Assembly (NCBI GenBank): GCA_003485905.1
Contig: DNHK01000242.1
Coordinates: 1-15,771, forward strand
Length of the DNA stretch: 15,771 nucleotides
From: Gammaproteobacteria bacterium
Lineage (GTDB): Bacteria; Pseudomonadota; Gammaproteobacteria; Arenicellales; Arenicellaceae
Reading direction: 5' to 3'
Position 1 is the first letter of the stretch. The number at the start of each line of letters is the position of its first letter. Positions 1-9,941 of the stretch are shown one piece after another. A model generated the notes under the pieces. The model ran no database searches, was not told the DNA's origin, and saw only the letters and a program-made list of their open reading frames with translations. The translations under genes and the position numbers were made by a program.

Positions 1-335
1 TGGCACAGGTTGGCGCCGCGGCAGCATTTGGTGATACCGCCTATTTTGACAAGACTCGAAACAAAGTTATCGCTACCCGTGAGAGTTTTCGAGCCAGAAT
101 ATTAATGGCAGGTTATGACGTTGTTCCTTCGAAGGCGAATTTCTTGCTAGTTCGTCACCCGTTTTTGAACGGCGCAGATTTTGCTCATCAATTGCGGTTG
201 CGTGGCATTTTGGTTCGGCATCTGTCAGGCGAAAAGCTGTTACTTTATGTTCGTATAAGTATTGGTACAGATGAGCAAATGGATCATGTCGTCGAAGTGT
301 TTCTAAACTTAATTAGCCAATTGAATGACGGGTAA
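1..335 (+). CDS. hisC: Histidinol-phosphate aminotransferase family protein, C-terminal part
   Basis: The window opens inside this gene; the reading frame is continuous from base 3 to the TAA at 333-335 (about 110 residues). The visible part is the small C-terminal domain of a fold-type I PLP aminotransferase of the HisC branch. Typical pieces are PSKANFLLV, the GILVRH stretch, and the VRISIGT segment, whose Arg binds the substrate's acidic group in this family, followed by DEQMD. HisC enzymes transfer an amino group from glutamate to imidazole-acetol phosphate in histidine synthesis, in the cytoplasm. The PLP lysine lies upstream of the window, so the exact substrate cannot be confirmed, and a HisC-like paralogue acting on aromatic amino acids is possible. 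Its end overlaps rsmG by 11 nt, suggesting translational coupling. The usual rsmG neighbour, mnmG, is absent here. Confidence 0.85.
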   Translation, partial: AQVGAAAAFGDTAYFDKTRNKVIATRESFRARILMAGYDVVPSKANFLLVRHPFLNGADFAHQLRLRGILVRHLSGEKLLLYVRISIGTDEQMDHVVEVFLNLISQLNDG

Positions 336-963
336 GCTTGAAGCACGCGCACTGCTGGAGCAGCGTGCAAGTAGTGGTGATTTTGATGGCTCGAAAGTAG
401 ATCAATTATTAGAGTTTTTATCGCTACTGCGACAATGGAATGGTACACATAATTTGACCTCAATTTTAGAGTGGCCCGAAATGGTGGAGCTACATTTATT
501 AGATGCTTTGACATTAAAGCCATTCGTTCAGGGGAGCTCGATACTGGATGTAGGTAGCGGTGCCGGAATACCGTGCATACCCCTGGCTATAGTATCCAGC
601 GAGCTGCAAGTTCACTCGGTCGATAGCAGAAGAAAAAAAATACAATTTCAATTATTAACGAAGCACAAATTAGGCATAAAAAACTTCTTTCCGATTCACA
701 GTCGAGTCGAGGAATACCCGTCAATGGAAAAATTTGATACCCTCGCGTGCCGCGCATTTTCGTCGCTTGAAAAGTTTGTGGTAAGCAGTATCAAGTTGTG
801 CAGCCCAAACGGTAGATTGCTTGCAATGAAAGGAGCTTATCCGGCCGAAGAGCTGGAACAATTGAATTCTGACATTGTTGATGTAGTAGCTGTTCATGAG
901 TTACGCATTCCGGGTCGTGATTCGACGCAAAGGCACCTGGTTGAGATGAAGCCTGCAAATTGA
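325..963 (+). CDS. rsmG: 16S rRNA (guanine-527-N7)-methyltransferase RsmG (GidB)
   Basis: This 212-residue protein has the usual RsmG length of about 205-215. RsmG uses S-adenosylmethionine to methylate N7 of G527 in 16S rRNA; loss of the activity gives low-level streptomycin resistance in several bacteria. Visible signatures are the N-terminal helix with RQWNGTHNLTSI (residues 36-47), HLLDAL (57-62), and the Rossmann SAM-binding loop ILDVGSGAGIPCIPLAI (73-89). Further along are the acidic strand end SVDSRRKK (98-105), CRAFSSLEK (142-150), and the MKG turn (168-170). In the SAM loop a Cys (84) sits where Gly is common. The start ATG is the first codon after an in-frame TGA, so it cannot extend upstream. 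No clear ribosome site precedes it, which fits re-initiation from the overlapping hisC-like gene. parA follows after 32 nt. Confidence 0.95.
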   Translation: MTGKLEARALLEQRASSGDFDGSKVDQLLEFLSLLRQWNGTHNLTSILEWPEMVELHLLDALTLKPFVQGSSILDVGSGAGIPCIPLAIVSSELQVHSVDSRRKKIQFQLLTKHKLGIKNFFPIHSRVEEYPSMEKFDTLACRAFSSLEKFVVSSIKLCSPNGRLLAMKGAYPAEELEQLNSDIVDVVAVHELRIPGRDSTQRHLVEMKPAN

Positions 964-995
964 AAGCAAAACAGAATGAATAGAAAAAGACAGGT

Positions 996-1775
996 ATGAG
1001 CAAGCAAGCAAGAGTAATTGCCATTACCAACCAGAAGGGGGGGGTTGGAAAAACCACGACAGCAATTAATTTGGCTGCGACTTTGGCCAGAGCAAAGAAA
1101 CGAGTGTTGATGGTAGACCTGGATCCGCAGGGTAACGGTAGTGTTGGTCTTGGTGCCGAACCCGACCCTGTGGGAAATACGATTTATCCTGTTTTGTTGG
1201 AACAGCAAGAAATAGTTGAAGTTATAACTAAAACGGATTCTGGTGTTGATGTGGTAGCCGCAAATGGCGATCTTGCTGGCGCGCAGGTCGAATTACTACA
1301 TGAAATTGGTCGAGAGATGAGACTTAAAACGGTTCTTAGTCCCATACTAGGGGAGTACGACTATATTTTCATCGATTGTCCGCCGGCGCTGAATGTGTTG
1401 ACCGTTAATGCTTTGGTTTCTGCCAAAAGTGTGCTGATTCCAATGCAGTGTGAGTATTTTGCACTTGAAGGATTAAGCTCGCTGGTGGCTACTGTGCGCA
1501 AAATTAGAGCGACATTAAATCCGCGTCTAAAAATTGACGGGTTGGTCCGGACCATGTTTGATGGCCGCAATAGTTTAGCCAATGAAGTGTCCAATCAACT
1601 ATTTAGTCATTTCGGTTCTACAGTTTACGACACGATTATCCCCCGCAATGTTCGTTTAGCGGAGGCGCCTAGTCATGGAAAACCAGTTATTATGTATGAC
1701 CCGTCTTCCAAGGGGGCGAAGGCGTACATTCGTCTTGCAAAAGAGTTTAAGGCTAGAGAGGCTAAAAAAGCATGA
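996..1775 (+). CDS. parA: Chromosome-partitioning ATPase ParA (Soj)
   Basis: This 259-residue ParA/MinD-superfamily ATPase acts with ParB in segregating the origin region; family members bind DNA non-specifically as ATP dimers and release on ParB-stimulated hydrolysis. The deviant Walker A is KGGVGKTT (residues 14-21), carrying the signature Lys near its start. The A' motif is VDLDPQGN (40-47), and the Walker B region is IFIDCPP. The C-terminal part has LANEVSNQL and the [17 protein letters not shown] segment typical of chromosomal Soj proteins. There is no N-terminal DNA-binding extension, so this is the small chromosomal type and not the plasmid P1 type. The ATG at 996 places the Walker A at the usual distance from the N terminus. 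The gene overlaps parB by 4 nt (ATGA), a common sign of translational coupling that keeps the two products in balance. Confidence 0.97.
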   Translation: MSKQARVIAITNQKGGVGKTTTAINLAATLARAKKRVLMVDLDPQGNGSVGLGAEPDPVGNTIYPVLLEQQEIVEVITKTDSGVDVVAANGDLAGAQVELLHEIGREMRLKTVLSPILGEYDYIFIDCPPALNVLTVNALVSAKSVLIPMQCEYFALEGLSSLVATVRKIRATLNPRLKIDGLVRTMFDGRNSLANEVSNQLFSHFGSTVYDTIIPRNVRLAEAPSHGKPVIMYDPSSKGAKAYIRLAKEFKAREAKKA

Positions 1776-2629
1776 GTTCAAACACAAAAAGGTTGGGTAG
1801 AGGACTGGATGTTCTATTGGGAGACCTATCAGGCGGTGCAGTAGATGGTGAGTTGAAAACTCTAGCAATAGAGAATATACAGCGGGGGCAATATCAGCCG
1901 CGCACACAAATGAACAAAGAGTCTCTGCAGGAACTGGCAGATTCAATTCGATCGCAAGGGATACTGCAGCCGATCATTGTCCGGCCACTTGGGGAGGAGA
2001 TGTTTGAAATTATTGCTGGTGAGCGGCGTTGGCGGGCTGCTCAACTTGCTGAACTGGCGGTTGTACCAGTTCTGGTCAAGGAGATTCCAGACGAGGCGAC
2101 GCTAGCTATCGCACTAATTGAAAACATACAAAGAGAAAACCTTAGTCCGATAGAAGAGGCTGTTGGTTTACAGCGGTTGGTTGACGAGTTCGACCTTACG
2201 CATGAAAAAGCTGCTGGTCTAGTCGGTCGATCGCGAGTTGCTGTGAGTAATTTATTGCGACTGCTGTCGTTAAGCGGTATTGCTCGAGACCTACTGGAGC
2301 AAGGTAAAATCGAAATGGGCCACGCTCGAGCATTGCTAGCTTTACCGTTGAGTGATCAAGATATTGCTGCTCAAGATATATTCGCCAAACAGCTGTCAGT
2401 GCGCCAGGCAGAACAGCTGGTGAGGGAGTACGATAAAAAAGCCACCTCCAAGAAAGCAAGCCCTAAAGTAGACGCTAATTTGAGTAGATTGCAGCAAACG
2501 TTATCGGAAATTCTTGGTGCAAAGGTGAGTCTGCAGGGGCAAGGAGAAAAGGGTAAATTGGTGATCAACTACAGTAGCCTAGAGCAGTTAGACGGAGTTT
2601 TGGAGAAGCTGGGTTATACGGATAATTAG
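1772..2629 (+). CDS. parB: Chromosome-partitioning protein ParB (Spo0J)
   Basis: This 285-residue ParB is a CTP-dependent DNA clamp that loads at parS and spreads. It starts with [11 protein letters not shown] (residues 6-16), the short N-terminal motif that stimulates ParA. The CTP-binding ParB/Srx domain follows with GERRWRAA (83-90) and ENIQRENL (117-124), the two nucleotide-contact boxes. A helix-turn-helix segment lies around residues 144-165 ([21 protein letters not shown]). After a Lys/Ser-rich linker near residues 225-232, the C-terminal dimerisation domain ends in LEKLGYTDN. All hallmark residues appear intact. It overlaps parA by 4 nt. I see no full-length parS site in the window; sites may lie outside it. 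The ATP synthase operon begins after a gap of roughly 160-170 nt that carries its own promoter. Confidence 0.97.
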   Translation: MSSNTKRLGRGLDVLLGDLSGGAVDGELKTLAIENIQRGQYQPRTQMNKESLQELADSIRSQGILQPIIVRPLGEEMFEIIAGERRWRAAQLAELAVVPVLVKEIPDEATLAIALIENIQRENLSPIEEAVGLQRLVDEFDLTHEKAAGLVGRSRVAVSNLLRLLSLSGIARDLLEQGKIEMGHARALLALPLSDQDIAAQDIFAKQLSVRQAEQLVREYDKKATSKKASPKVDANLSRLQQTLSEILGAKVSLQGQGEKGKLVINYSSLEQLDGVLEKLGYTDN

Positions 2630-2678
2630 AGAAATTATTCACGGTATTTTTGTTCAAATTCAACATGCATTTTGACTG

Positions 2679-2707
2679 TTGACCATCAGATAACTGCGCA
2701 CTATACT
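2679..2707 (+). promoter_or_regulatory. Predicted sigma70 promoter of the atp operon
   Basis: A TTGACC -35 box (2679-2684) and a TATACT -10 box (2702-2707) are separated by exactly 17 nt. Each box matches the consensus at five of six positions. A second overlapping TTGACT lies at 2672-2677. The site sits in the parB-atpI gap with the start of atpI about 80-100 nt downstream, where the main promoter of the atp operon is expected. The expected transcript start is near 2713-2715. No experimental evidence is available from sequence alone. Confidence 0.7.
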
Positions 2708-2719
2708 CGCGACCCCGAA

Positions 2720-2739
2720 ATCGCCGATTTATCGGCTAT
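2720..2739 (+). promoter_or_regulatory. Inverted repeat in the predicted atp operon 5' leader
   Basis: GCCGAT (2723-2728) and ATCGGC (2731-2736) form a perfect inverted repeat around TT. After one mismatch the pairing extends by two more bases on each side (2720-2721 with 2738-2739). It begins only about 6-10 nt after the predicted transcript start, so the mRNA could carry a 5'-terminal hairpin that protects it from decay. It could equally be a small operator. No run of T follows, so it is not a normal terminator. Confidence 0.45.
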
Positions 2740-2802
2740 ATCTGGTTTGACGAGATTAATGTCTGGGATACAACGCGGTTTATTCCGTTGATCAAAAAAG
2801 GC

Positions 2803-3138
2803 ATGGTCGAAGGTGCTCAAAGGTGCTTGGTAGCACAGTTAATAATTACTTCTATAGCGGCAGGTGGGCTGTGCTTGGTGTATGGGGTTGAGTTTTTACA
2901 GGCCTCAATTTATGGCGGGCTGTTGGGAATGTTAAATACGTTCATTCTCGCGCGGCGGGTCAATCGCGGAATAGCCGCGGAAGACTTGTTGTTTCATGCT
3001 CGATTAGGGCAGTTTGAACGATTGGCAGTAACGATTGTTTTTTTAGTGTTGGCTTTTTTACGGCTGGATTTATTGCCGTTACCATTAATATTGACGCTGT
3101 CTCTGACGTACCTAGGATATTTTTTTACTGATAAGTAA
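2803..3138 (+). CDS. atpI: ATP synthase accessory subunit I (AtpI)
   Basis: This is a small hydrophobic protein (111 residues from ATG 2803) with four predicted membrane helices: CLVAQLIITSIAAGGLCLV, then roughly FLQASIYGGLLGMLNTFIL, LAVTIVFLVLAFL and LPLILTLSLTYLGYFF. AtpI is the first gene of many atp operons and is thought to assist assembly or stability of the c-ring and Fo; it is not essential in E. coli. The short loop with ARRVNRG between helices 2 and 3 is typical. Identity rests mainly on topology, size and position before atpB. The start is uncertain: TTG 2788 would add five residues, and neither start has a well-spaced ribosome site (AGG lies only 1-2 nt before ATG 2803). A ten-codon ORF at 2759-2791 overlaps the TTG. 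Confidence 0.85.
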   Translation: MVEGAQRCLVAQLIITSIAAGGLCLVYGVEFLQASIYGGLLGMLNTFILARRVNRGIAAEDLLFHARLGQFERLAVTIVFLVLAFLRLDLLPLPLILTLSLTYLGYFFTDK

Positions 3139-3223
3139 ACGAAAAGATATAGAGATGTAAAGTTAACACTTATTAGTTTGTGTTTAGCTTATTTCATCAT
3201 TGTAGATAAAACATTTAAATTGA

Positions 3224-4138
<915 letters not shown>

Positions 4139-4158
4139 CGGCAATTGGTGGGACATCA

Positions 4159-4448
<290 letters not shown>

Positions 4449-4547
4449 AGGCGCTCGTTTGTAGGAATGTGCCTGTGTTCGATCGATAGTTTTGAGCAGT
4501 AAAGCACTTCTTTTAGCGGCTTTTTTAGATAGTAAAGAGGAACCAAA

Positions 4548-5027
4548 ATGAATATCAATATGACCCTGGTACTCCAGATGGTGGTGTTTGGCCTATTTTG
4601 GTGGTTTTCCAAAAAGTACGTTTGGGTACCCATCATGCAGGCTTTAAATGAGCGTAAAAAAGGCATTGCAGACTCGCTGTCTGCCGCAGAACGCGCTAAA
4701 ACTGATCAGGAAGACGCCCAAAAGAATGCTGACAAGGTAATTACAGAAGCCAAAGATCAGGCGGCTGATATTGTCGCAAAAGCTGAAAAGCGAGGGAGTA
4801 CAGTGGTTGAAGAAGCGAAGGATTCGGCGAAAGTGGAAGGCGATCGTATATTGACCGCGGCGCAAGCTGAAGTTGATCAACAAGCCAATCGTGCCCGAGA
4901 ATCGCTTCGCGGTGAAGTTGCTGCTTTGGCTGCGGCTGGCGCGTCGAAGATTCTTGGGAAAGAAATAGATGCTAAGTCACATGCCAAGCTGATTGATGAG
5001 TTGGTGGGCGAGATAAAGGCCGGATAG
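4548..5027 (+). CDS. atpF: F1Fo ATP synthase subunit b (AtpF)
   Basis: This 159-residue protein forms the peripheral stalk as a dimer and holds F1 still against Fo. One N-terminal membrane helix (about residues 5-21, LVLQMVVFGLFWWFSKK) is followed by KYVWVPIMQALNERKKGIADSL, highly similar to the E. coli b subunit. A long charged, Ala-rich coiled coil (about 45-135) and a C-terminal delta-binding part complete it. Only one b gene is present, without a b' partner, as in E. coli. A clear ribosome site, GAGG, lies about eight nt before ATG 4548. The 99-nt gap after atpE holds no gene and no clear hairpin. atpH starts two nt after the stop codon, so the two are probably translationally coupled. 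Confidence 0.97.
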   Translation: MNINMTLVLQMVVFGLFWWFSKKYVWVPIMQALNERKKGIADSLSAAERAKTDQEDAQKNADKVITEAKDQAADIVAKAEKRGSTVVEEAKDSAKVEGDRILTAAQAEVDQQANRARESLRGEVAALAAAGASKILGKEIDAKSHAKLIDELVGEIKAG

Positions 5028-5029
5028 TA

Positions 5030-5566
5030 ATGAGTGTTTCTATTTCAATTGCCCGACCCTATGCGCAGGCTATTTTTGATCTGGCTAAAGAGGATGATGC
5101 CTATGATCAGTGGCTAGAAGGCCTATCTATGGCCGCGATCGTTGCAGAAGATGAGGCGGTTGTTGCGCTGGTTGCTGACCCGGCAGTCAGTAACGATGAT
5201 TTACATGCATTGCTTGTAGATATTTGCGGTGAAAGCCTACCGAAAGGTGGGGATAATTTTTTGAAATTGTTGGTCCAAAATGATCGTGTGGAATCATTGC
5301 CTGGTATCGCCGCACAGTTTGCGGAACTGGTTGATTCGGAGCGCAGAACGGTCACTGCGGACGTAGTGTCGGCTCAGCAATTGACTGGTGAGCAACGAAA
5401 AGACCTTCTTGATGCATTGGAATCGCGCTTGGGCCGTACGGTAAGTCTTGTCGAGTCGATAGACGAATCTTTAATGGGCGGAGCAATAGTGCGCGCGGGG
5501 GACTTGGTTATAGATGGTTCTGCCTCAGGAAGGCTAGGTAAACTCGCGGCAGTATTAGCGCGGTAA
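5030..5566 (+). CDS. atpH: F1Fo ATP synthase subunit delta (AtpH)
   Basis: This 178-residue protein sits on top of F1 and links the alpha/beta hexamer to the b stalk. The family N terminus is clear: ARPYAQAIFDLA (residues 8-19). The helical N-terminal domain runs to about residue 105 and includes GGDNFLKLLVQNDRV. The C-terminal domain ends with the conserved IDESLMGGAIVRAGDLVIDGSASGRL region followed by LAAVLAR. Length and motifs fit the E. coli delta protein (177 residues). The ATG lies two nt after the atpF stop, and a GG-rich segment of the atpF end may serve as its ribosome site. atpA follows after 58 nt with no visible terminator. Confidence 0.97.
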   Translation: MSVSISIARPYAQAIFDLAKEDDAYDQWLEGLSMAAIVAEDEAVVALVADPAVSNDDLHALLVDICGESLPKGGDNFLKLLVQNDRVESLPGIAAQFAELVDSERRTVTADVVSAQQLTGEQRKDLLDALESRLGRTVSLVESIDESLMGGAIVRAGDLVIDGSASGRLGKLAAVLAR

Positions 5567-5624
5567 TATTTTAGATTCAGTTTGTATAAATAAGTTCGAT
5601 ATAACAGCTTAGGACGAATTAGTC

Positions 5625-7172
5625 ATGACAACACAACTTAACCCATCTGAAATCAGCGAACTGATTAAAGACCGGATAAAGAATTTTGATGCTTCAGCAG
5701 AAGCGCGAACAGAAGGTACGGTCGTTGGTTTGACCGATGGTATTGCTTTGATTCACGGTCTAGCGGATGCGATGGCGGGTGAAATGCTTGAGTTTCCTGG
5801 AGGCGTATACGGGTTAGCGTTGAACCTTAAGCAAGACTCCGTGGGCGCTGTAATTCTCGGTGACTACAAGCATATAACAGAAGGTGACACGGTTACCTGT
5901 ACAGGTCGAATTCTTGAAGTTCCGGTTGGTGAGAACTTGCTAGGTAGAGTTGTTAACTCGTTAGGCGAGCCGATAGATGGAAATGGACCCATAGATGCCG
6001 CTAGTTTTGAACCCATTGAAAAAGTTGCACCTGGTGTAATTGCACGGCAATCGGTGGATCAACCGATGCAAACTGGTTTGAAATCAATCGATGCGATGGT
6101 GCCGATTGGTCGAGGCCAACGTGAACTAATTATTGGTGACAGGCAAACAGGGAAAACAGCGGTAGCGATTGATGCGATCATTAATCAAAAAGGTACCGGC
6201 GTTAAATGCATATATGTTGCGATCGGCCAAAAGGCGTCGTCGGTTGCCAGTGTTGTGAGGCGGCTTGAAGATCATGGTGCTATGGAGCATACAATTGTTG
6301 TTGCGGCGAACGCTTCGGATTCGGCTGCGATGCAGTACATTGCTCCGTATTCAGGTTGCGCCATGGGCGAATACTTTCGTGATAAAGGTGAAGATGCCCT
6401 TATTGTTTATGATGATTTGACTAAGCAAGCTTGGGCTTACCGTCAGGTATCCTTGTTATTACGTCGCCCGCCAGGCCGTGAAGCGTATCCAGGTGATGTG
6501 TTTTATTTGCATTCCCGATTACTTGAACGAGCCGCGCGGATCAATGAGAATTATGTTGAAAAACTCACCGATGGAAAAGTAAAAGGTCGAACAGGGTCTT
6601 TGACTGCTTTGCCAATTATTGAAACCCAGGGTGGTGACGTATCTGCATTTGTACCGACTAATGTAATTTCGATTACCGACGGCCAAATATTTTTAGAATC
6701 AGATTTGTTTAATGCAGGTATCAGACCGGCAATTAACGCTGGCTTATCTGTTTCTCGAGTCGGCGGATCGGCTCAAACAAATATTATTAAAAAGTTGGGT
6801 GGAGGCGTTCGTTTGGCGCTTGCTCAATATCGTGAATTAGCAGCGTTCTCGCAATTTGCTTCGGATCTTGATGATGCTACTCGAAAGCAGCTAGAACGTG
6901 GCGAGCGAGTGATGGAGCTGATGAAGCAAAATCAGTACTCGCCTATGACAGTGTCTGGAATGGCGTTATCGCTATATGCTGTAGAGAACGGATATTTTGA
7001 TGACGTTGAAGTTAATAAAATTGTTGCGTGCGAAACCGCGATGCAGGCATTCGTAAGTGATAATGCAGGCGATTTATTGAACGGAATTGAAAAATCGCCG
7101 AAGTTAACTGACGAAGTGAAAGAGCAGCTAGATGCAGCGCTTAACGATTTTAAAGCAAATGGCGCATGGTAA
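5625..7172 (+). CDS. atpA: F1Fo ATP synthase subunit alpha (AtpA)
   Basis: This 515-residue non-catalytic nucleotide-binding subunit forms the F1 hexamer with beta. The N-terminal beta-barrel domain is followed by the Walker A motif GDRQTGKT (residues 171-178), the same sequence as in E. coli at 169-176. The [10 protein letters not shown] and [15 protein letters not shown] (Walker B) regions follow. The arginine finger lies in [10 protein letters not shown], and a helical C-terminal domain completes the protein. Length is close to the usual 513. A ribosome site with AGGA lies about ten nt before ATG 5625. atpG follows after 14 nt. No truncation or unusual catalytic residue is seen. Confidence 0.99.
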   Translation: MTTQLNPSEISELIKDRIKNFDASAEARTEGTVVGLTDGIALIHGLADAMAGEMLEFPGGVYGLALNLKQDSVGAVILGDYKHITEGDTVTCTGRILEVPVGENLLGRVVNSLGEPIDGNGPIDAASFEPIEKVAPGVIARQSVDQPMQTGLKSIDAMVPIGRGQRELIIGDRQTGKTAVAIDAIINQKGTGVKCIYVAIGQKASSVASVVRRLEDHGAMEHTIVVAANASDSAAMQYIAPYSGCAMGEYFRDKGEDALIVYDDLTKQAWAYRQVSLLLRRPPGREAYPGDVFYLHSRLLERAARINENYVEKLTDGKVKGRTGSLTALPIIETQGGDVSAFVPTNVISITDGQIFLESDLFNAGIRPAINAGLSVSRVGGSAQTNIIKKLGGGVRLALAQYRELAAFSQFASDLDDATRKQLERGERVMELMKQNQYSPMTVSGMALSLYAVENGYFDDVEVNKIVACETAMQAFVSDNAGDLLNGIEKSPKLTDEVKEQLDAALNDFKANGAW

Positions 7173-7186
7173 GCGAGGGTTAAACG

Positions 7187-8053
7187 ATGTCAGGCGCTAA
7201 GGAAATTCGTGGCAAGATCAGAAGCGTACAGAATACGCAAAAGATCACTAAAGCCATGGAAATGGTTGCTGCGAGCAAGATGCGTAAGGCTAAGGATCGC
7301 ATGCTGGCTGCTCGACCCTATGCAGAGAAAATTCGAGCAGTTGTCGCACATATGGCTCGAGCCAATTTGGAGTATCGCCATCCATTTACAGTTGAACGAG
7401 AAGTAAAACGCGTCGGCTATATAATTGTGACGTCGGACCGAGGTCTTTGCGGTGGGTTAAATACCAATTTGCTTCGGGCATTGGTTCGCGATGCGGCTGA
7501 TTGGGATAGCAAGGGCGCAGAGATTGATATCGCAACGATTGGTTCAAAAGCAATTGGGTTTCTACGCCGACAAGGTGCGAATGTGGTTTCTGATGTATCG
7601 CATTTGGGGGATCACCCGAATATGGTTGACCTCCTAGGTGCTATAAAAGTCATGCTGGACGCGTATATGGACGGCAAGATTGATCGACTGTATCTAGTTT
7701 CAAATGAATTTGTGAACACAATGACTCAAGCACCCTCATTTAAGCAGGTGCTACCGTTAGAGCGTGTTGAAGCGGACGCGGAATTGTTGCCCACACACTG
7801 GGACTATCTATATGAGCCAGAGTCTAAAGTGGTGCTTGATACGGTATTAAAACGCTACGTTGAGTCTCAAATTTATCAAGGTGTAGTTGAAAATTTTGCG
7901 TGTGAGCAATCAGCGCGAATGGTGGCGATGAAAGCTGCTACAGATAATGCAGGTAATCTTATAGATGACCTGGAATTGGTTTATAACAAGGCGCGACAAG
8001 CAGCAATTACTCAGGAAATATCTGAGATTGTTGGCGGCGCGGCTGCTGTCTAA
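7187..8053 (+). CDS. atpG: F1Fo ATP synthase subunit gamma (AtpG)
   Basis: This 288-residue central shaft rotates inside the alpha/beta ring and couples the c-ring to catalysis. The N-terminal helix has [19 protein letters not shown] and then [10 protein letters not shown] (residues 6-34 together). The Rossmann-like middle part has [14 protein letters not shown]. The C-terminal helix has [17 protein letters not shown] and then [17 protein letters not shown], which inserts into the hexamer. Length fits the E. coli protein (287). GAGGG lies about nine nt before ATG 7187. atpD follows after 32 nt, which contain its ribosome site. Confidence 0.98.
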   Translation: MSGAKEIRGKIRSVQNTQKITKAMEMVAASKMRKAKDRMLAARPYAEKIRAVVAHMARANLEYRHPFTVEREVKRVGYIIVTSDRGLCGGLNTNLLRALVRDAADWDSKGAEIDIATIGSKAIGFLRRQGANVVSDVSHLGDHPNMVDLLGAIKVMLDAYMDGKIDRLYLVSNEFVNTMTQAPSFKQVLPLERVEADAELLPTHWDYLYEPESKVVLDTVLKRYVESQIYQGVVENFACEQSARMVAMKAATDNAGNLIDDLELVYNKARQAAITQEISEIVGGAAAV

Positions 8054-8073
8054 AAAGTTATTCGAAAAGGTAA

Positions 8074-9468
<1,395 letters not shown>

Positions 9469-9471
9469 GTC

Positions 9472-9891
9472 ATGGCTACAACCATGCAAGTAGAAGTGGT
9501 TAGTGCCGAACAGGAGATTTTTTCTGGTGAGGCGACTATGCTTGTAGCAACCGGGATTGCCGGTGAACTCGGGATTATGCCTAACCATACGCCGCTACTT
9601 ACCCAGTTAAAACCTGGTGATGTGCGAGTATTTACGGATGGTGGCGACGAGCAAATAATATATGTTTCAGGTGGTATTTTGGAGGTTACTCCAAAGGTTG
9701 TTACTGTTTTATCTGATACTGCGTTACGGGCAGAAGACTTGGATGAAGCTGCCGCGTTAGAAACACAGCAGCGAGCCCAACAAGCGTTAGCAGATAAGAA
9801 AGCTGATATTGAATGGGCTAAGGCGAGGGCGGAGCTTGCGCAAGCTGCAGCACAATTAGCGGCTATCAGAAAGCTAAAAAGACGTGGCTGA
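9472..9891 (+). CDS. atpC: F1Fo ATP synthase subunit epsilon (AtpC)
   Basis: This 139-residue protein is the rotor subunit that also inhibits ATP hydrolysis through its C-terminal helices. The N-terminal beta-sandwich begins VEVVSAEQEIFSGEA (residues 8-22) and includes GELGIMPNHTPLLTQLKPG and then IIYVSGGILEVTPKVVTVLSD. The Ala-rich helical hairpin from about residue 87 to the end is complete (DEAAALETQQRAQQA, KARAELAQAAAQLAAI). Length matches E. coli epsilon (139). It starts three nt after the atpD stop. It is the last atp gene; the next 50 nt show no terminator hairpin with a T run, so some transcription may continue into the next gene. Confidence 0.97.
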   Translation: MATTMQVEVVSAEQEIFSGEATMLVATGIAGELGIMPNHTPLLTQLKPGDVRVFTDGGDEQIIYVSGGILEVTPKVVTVLSDTALRAEDLDEAAALETQQRAQQALADKKADIEWAKARAELAQAAAQLAAIRKLKRRG

Positions 9892-9941
9892 TTTATATAG
9901 CTAGATCAGATACAAGTGTTTAGGCAAACGGGTTCGCCGAG

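Noticed and set aside
894..1208. Minus-strand open frames across rsmG, parA and the atp genes
   Set aside because: They lie opposite strongly conserved genes, lack recognisable domains and ribosome sites, and are shadow frames.
2635..2643. DnaA-box-like TTATTCACG after parB
   Set aside because: One isolated near-match with a wrong last base and no cluster of further boxes or AT-rich unwinding region; not enough for an origin.
3165..3184. AACAC...GTGTT inverted repeat between atpI and atpB
   Set aside because: Five weak base pairs around a ten-base loop and no T run; expected by chance in AT-rich spacer.
4449..4547. Attenuator or small RNA in the atpE-atpF gap
   Set aside because: Only a short CGATCG palindrome and a T run without a stem were seen; nothing supports a structured element.
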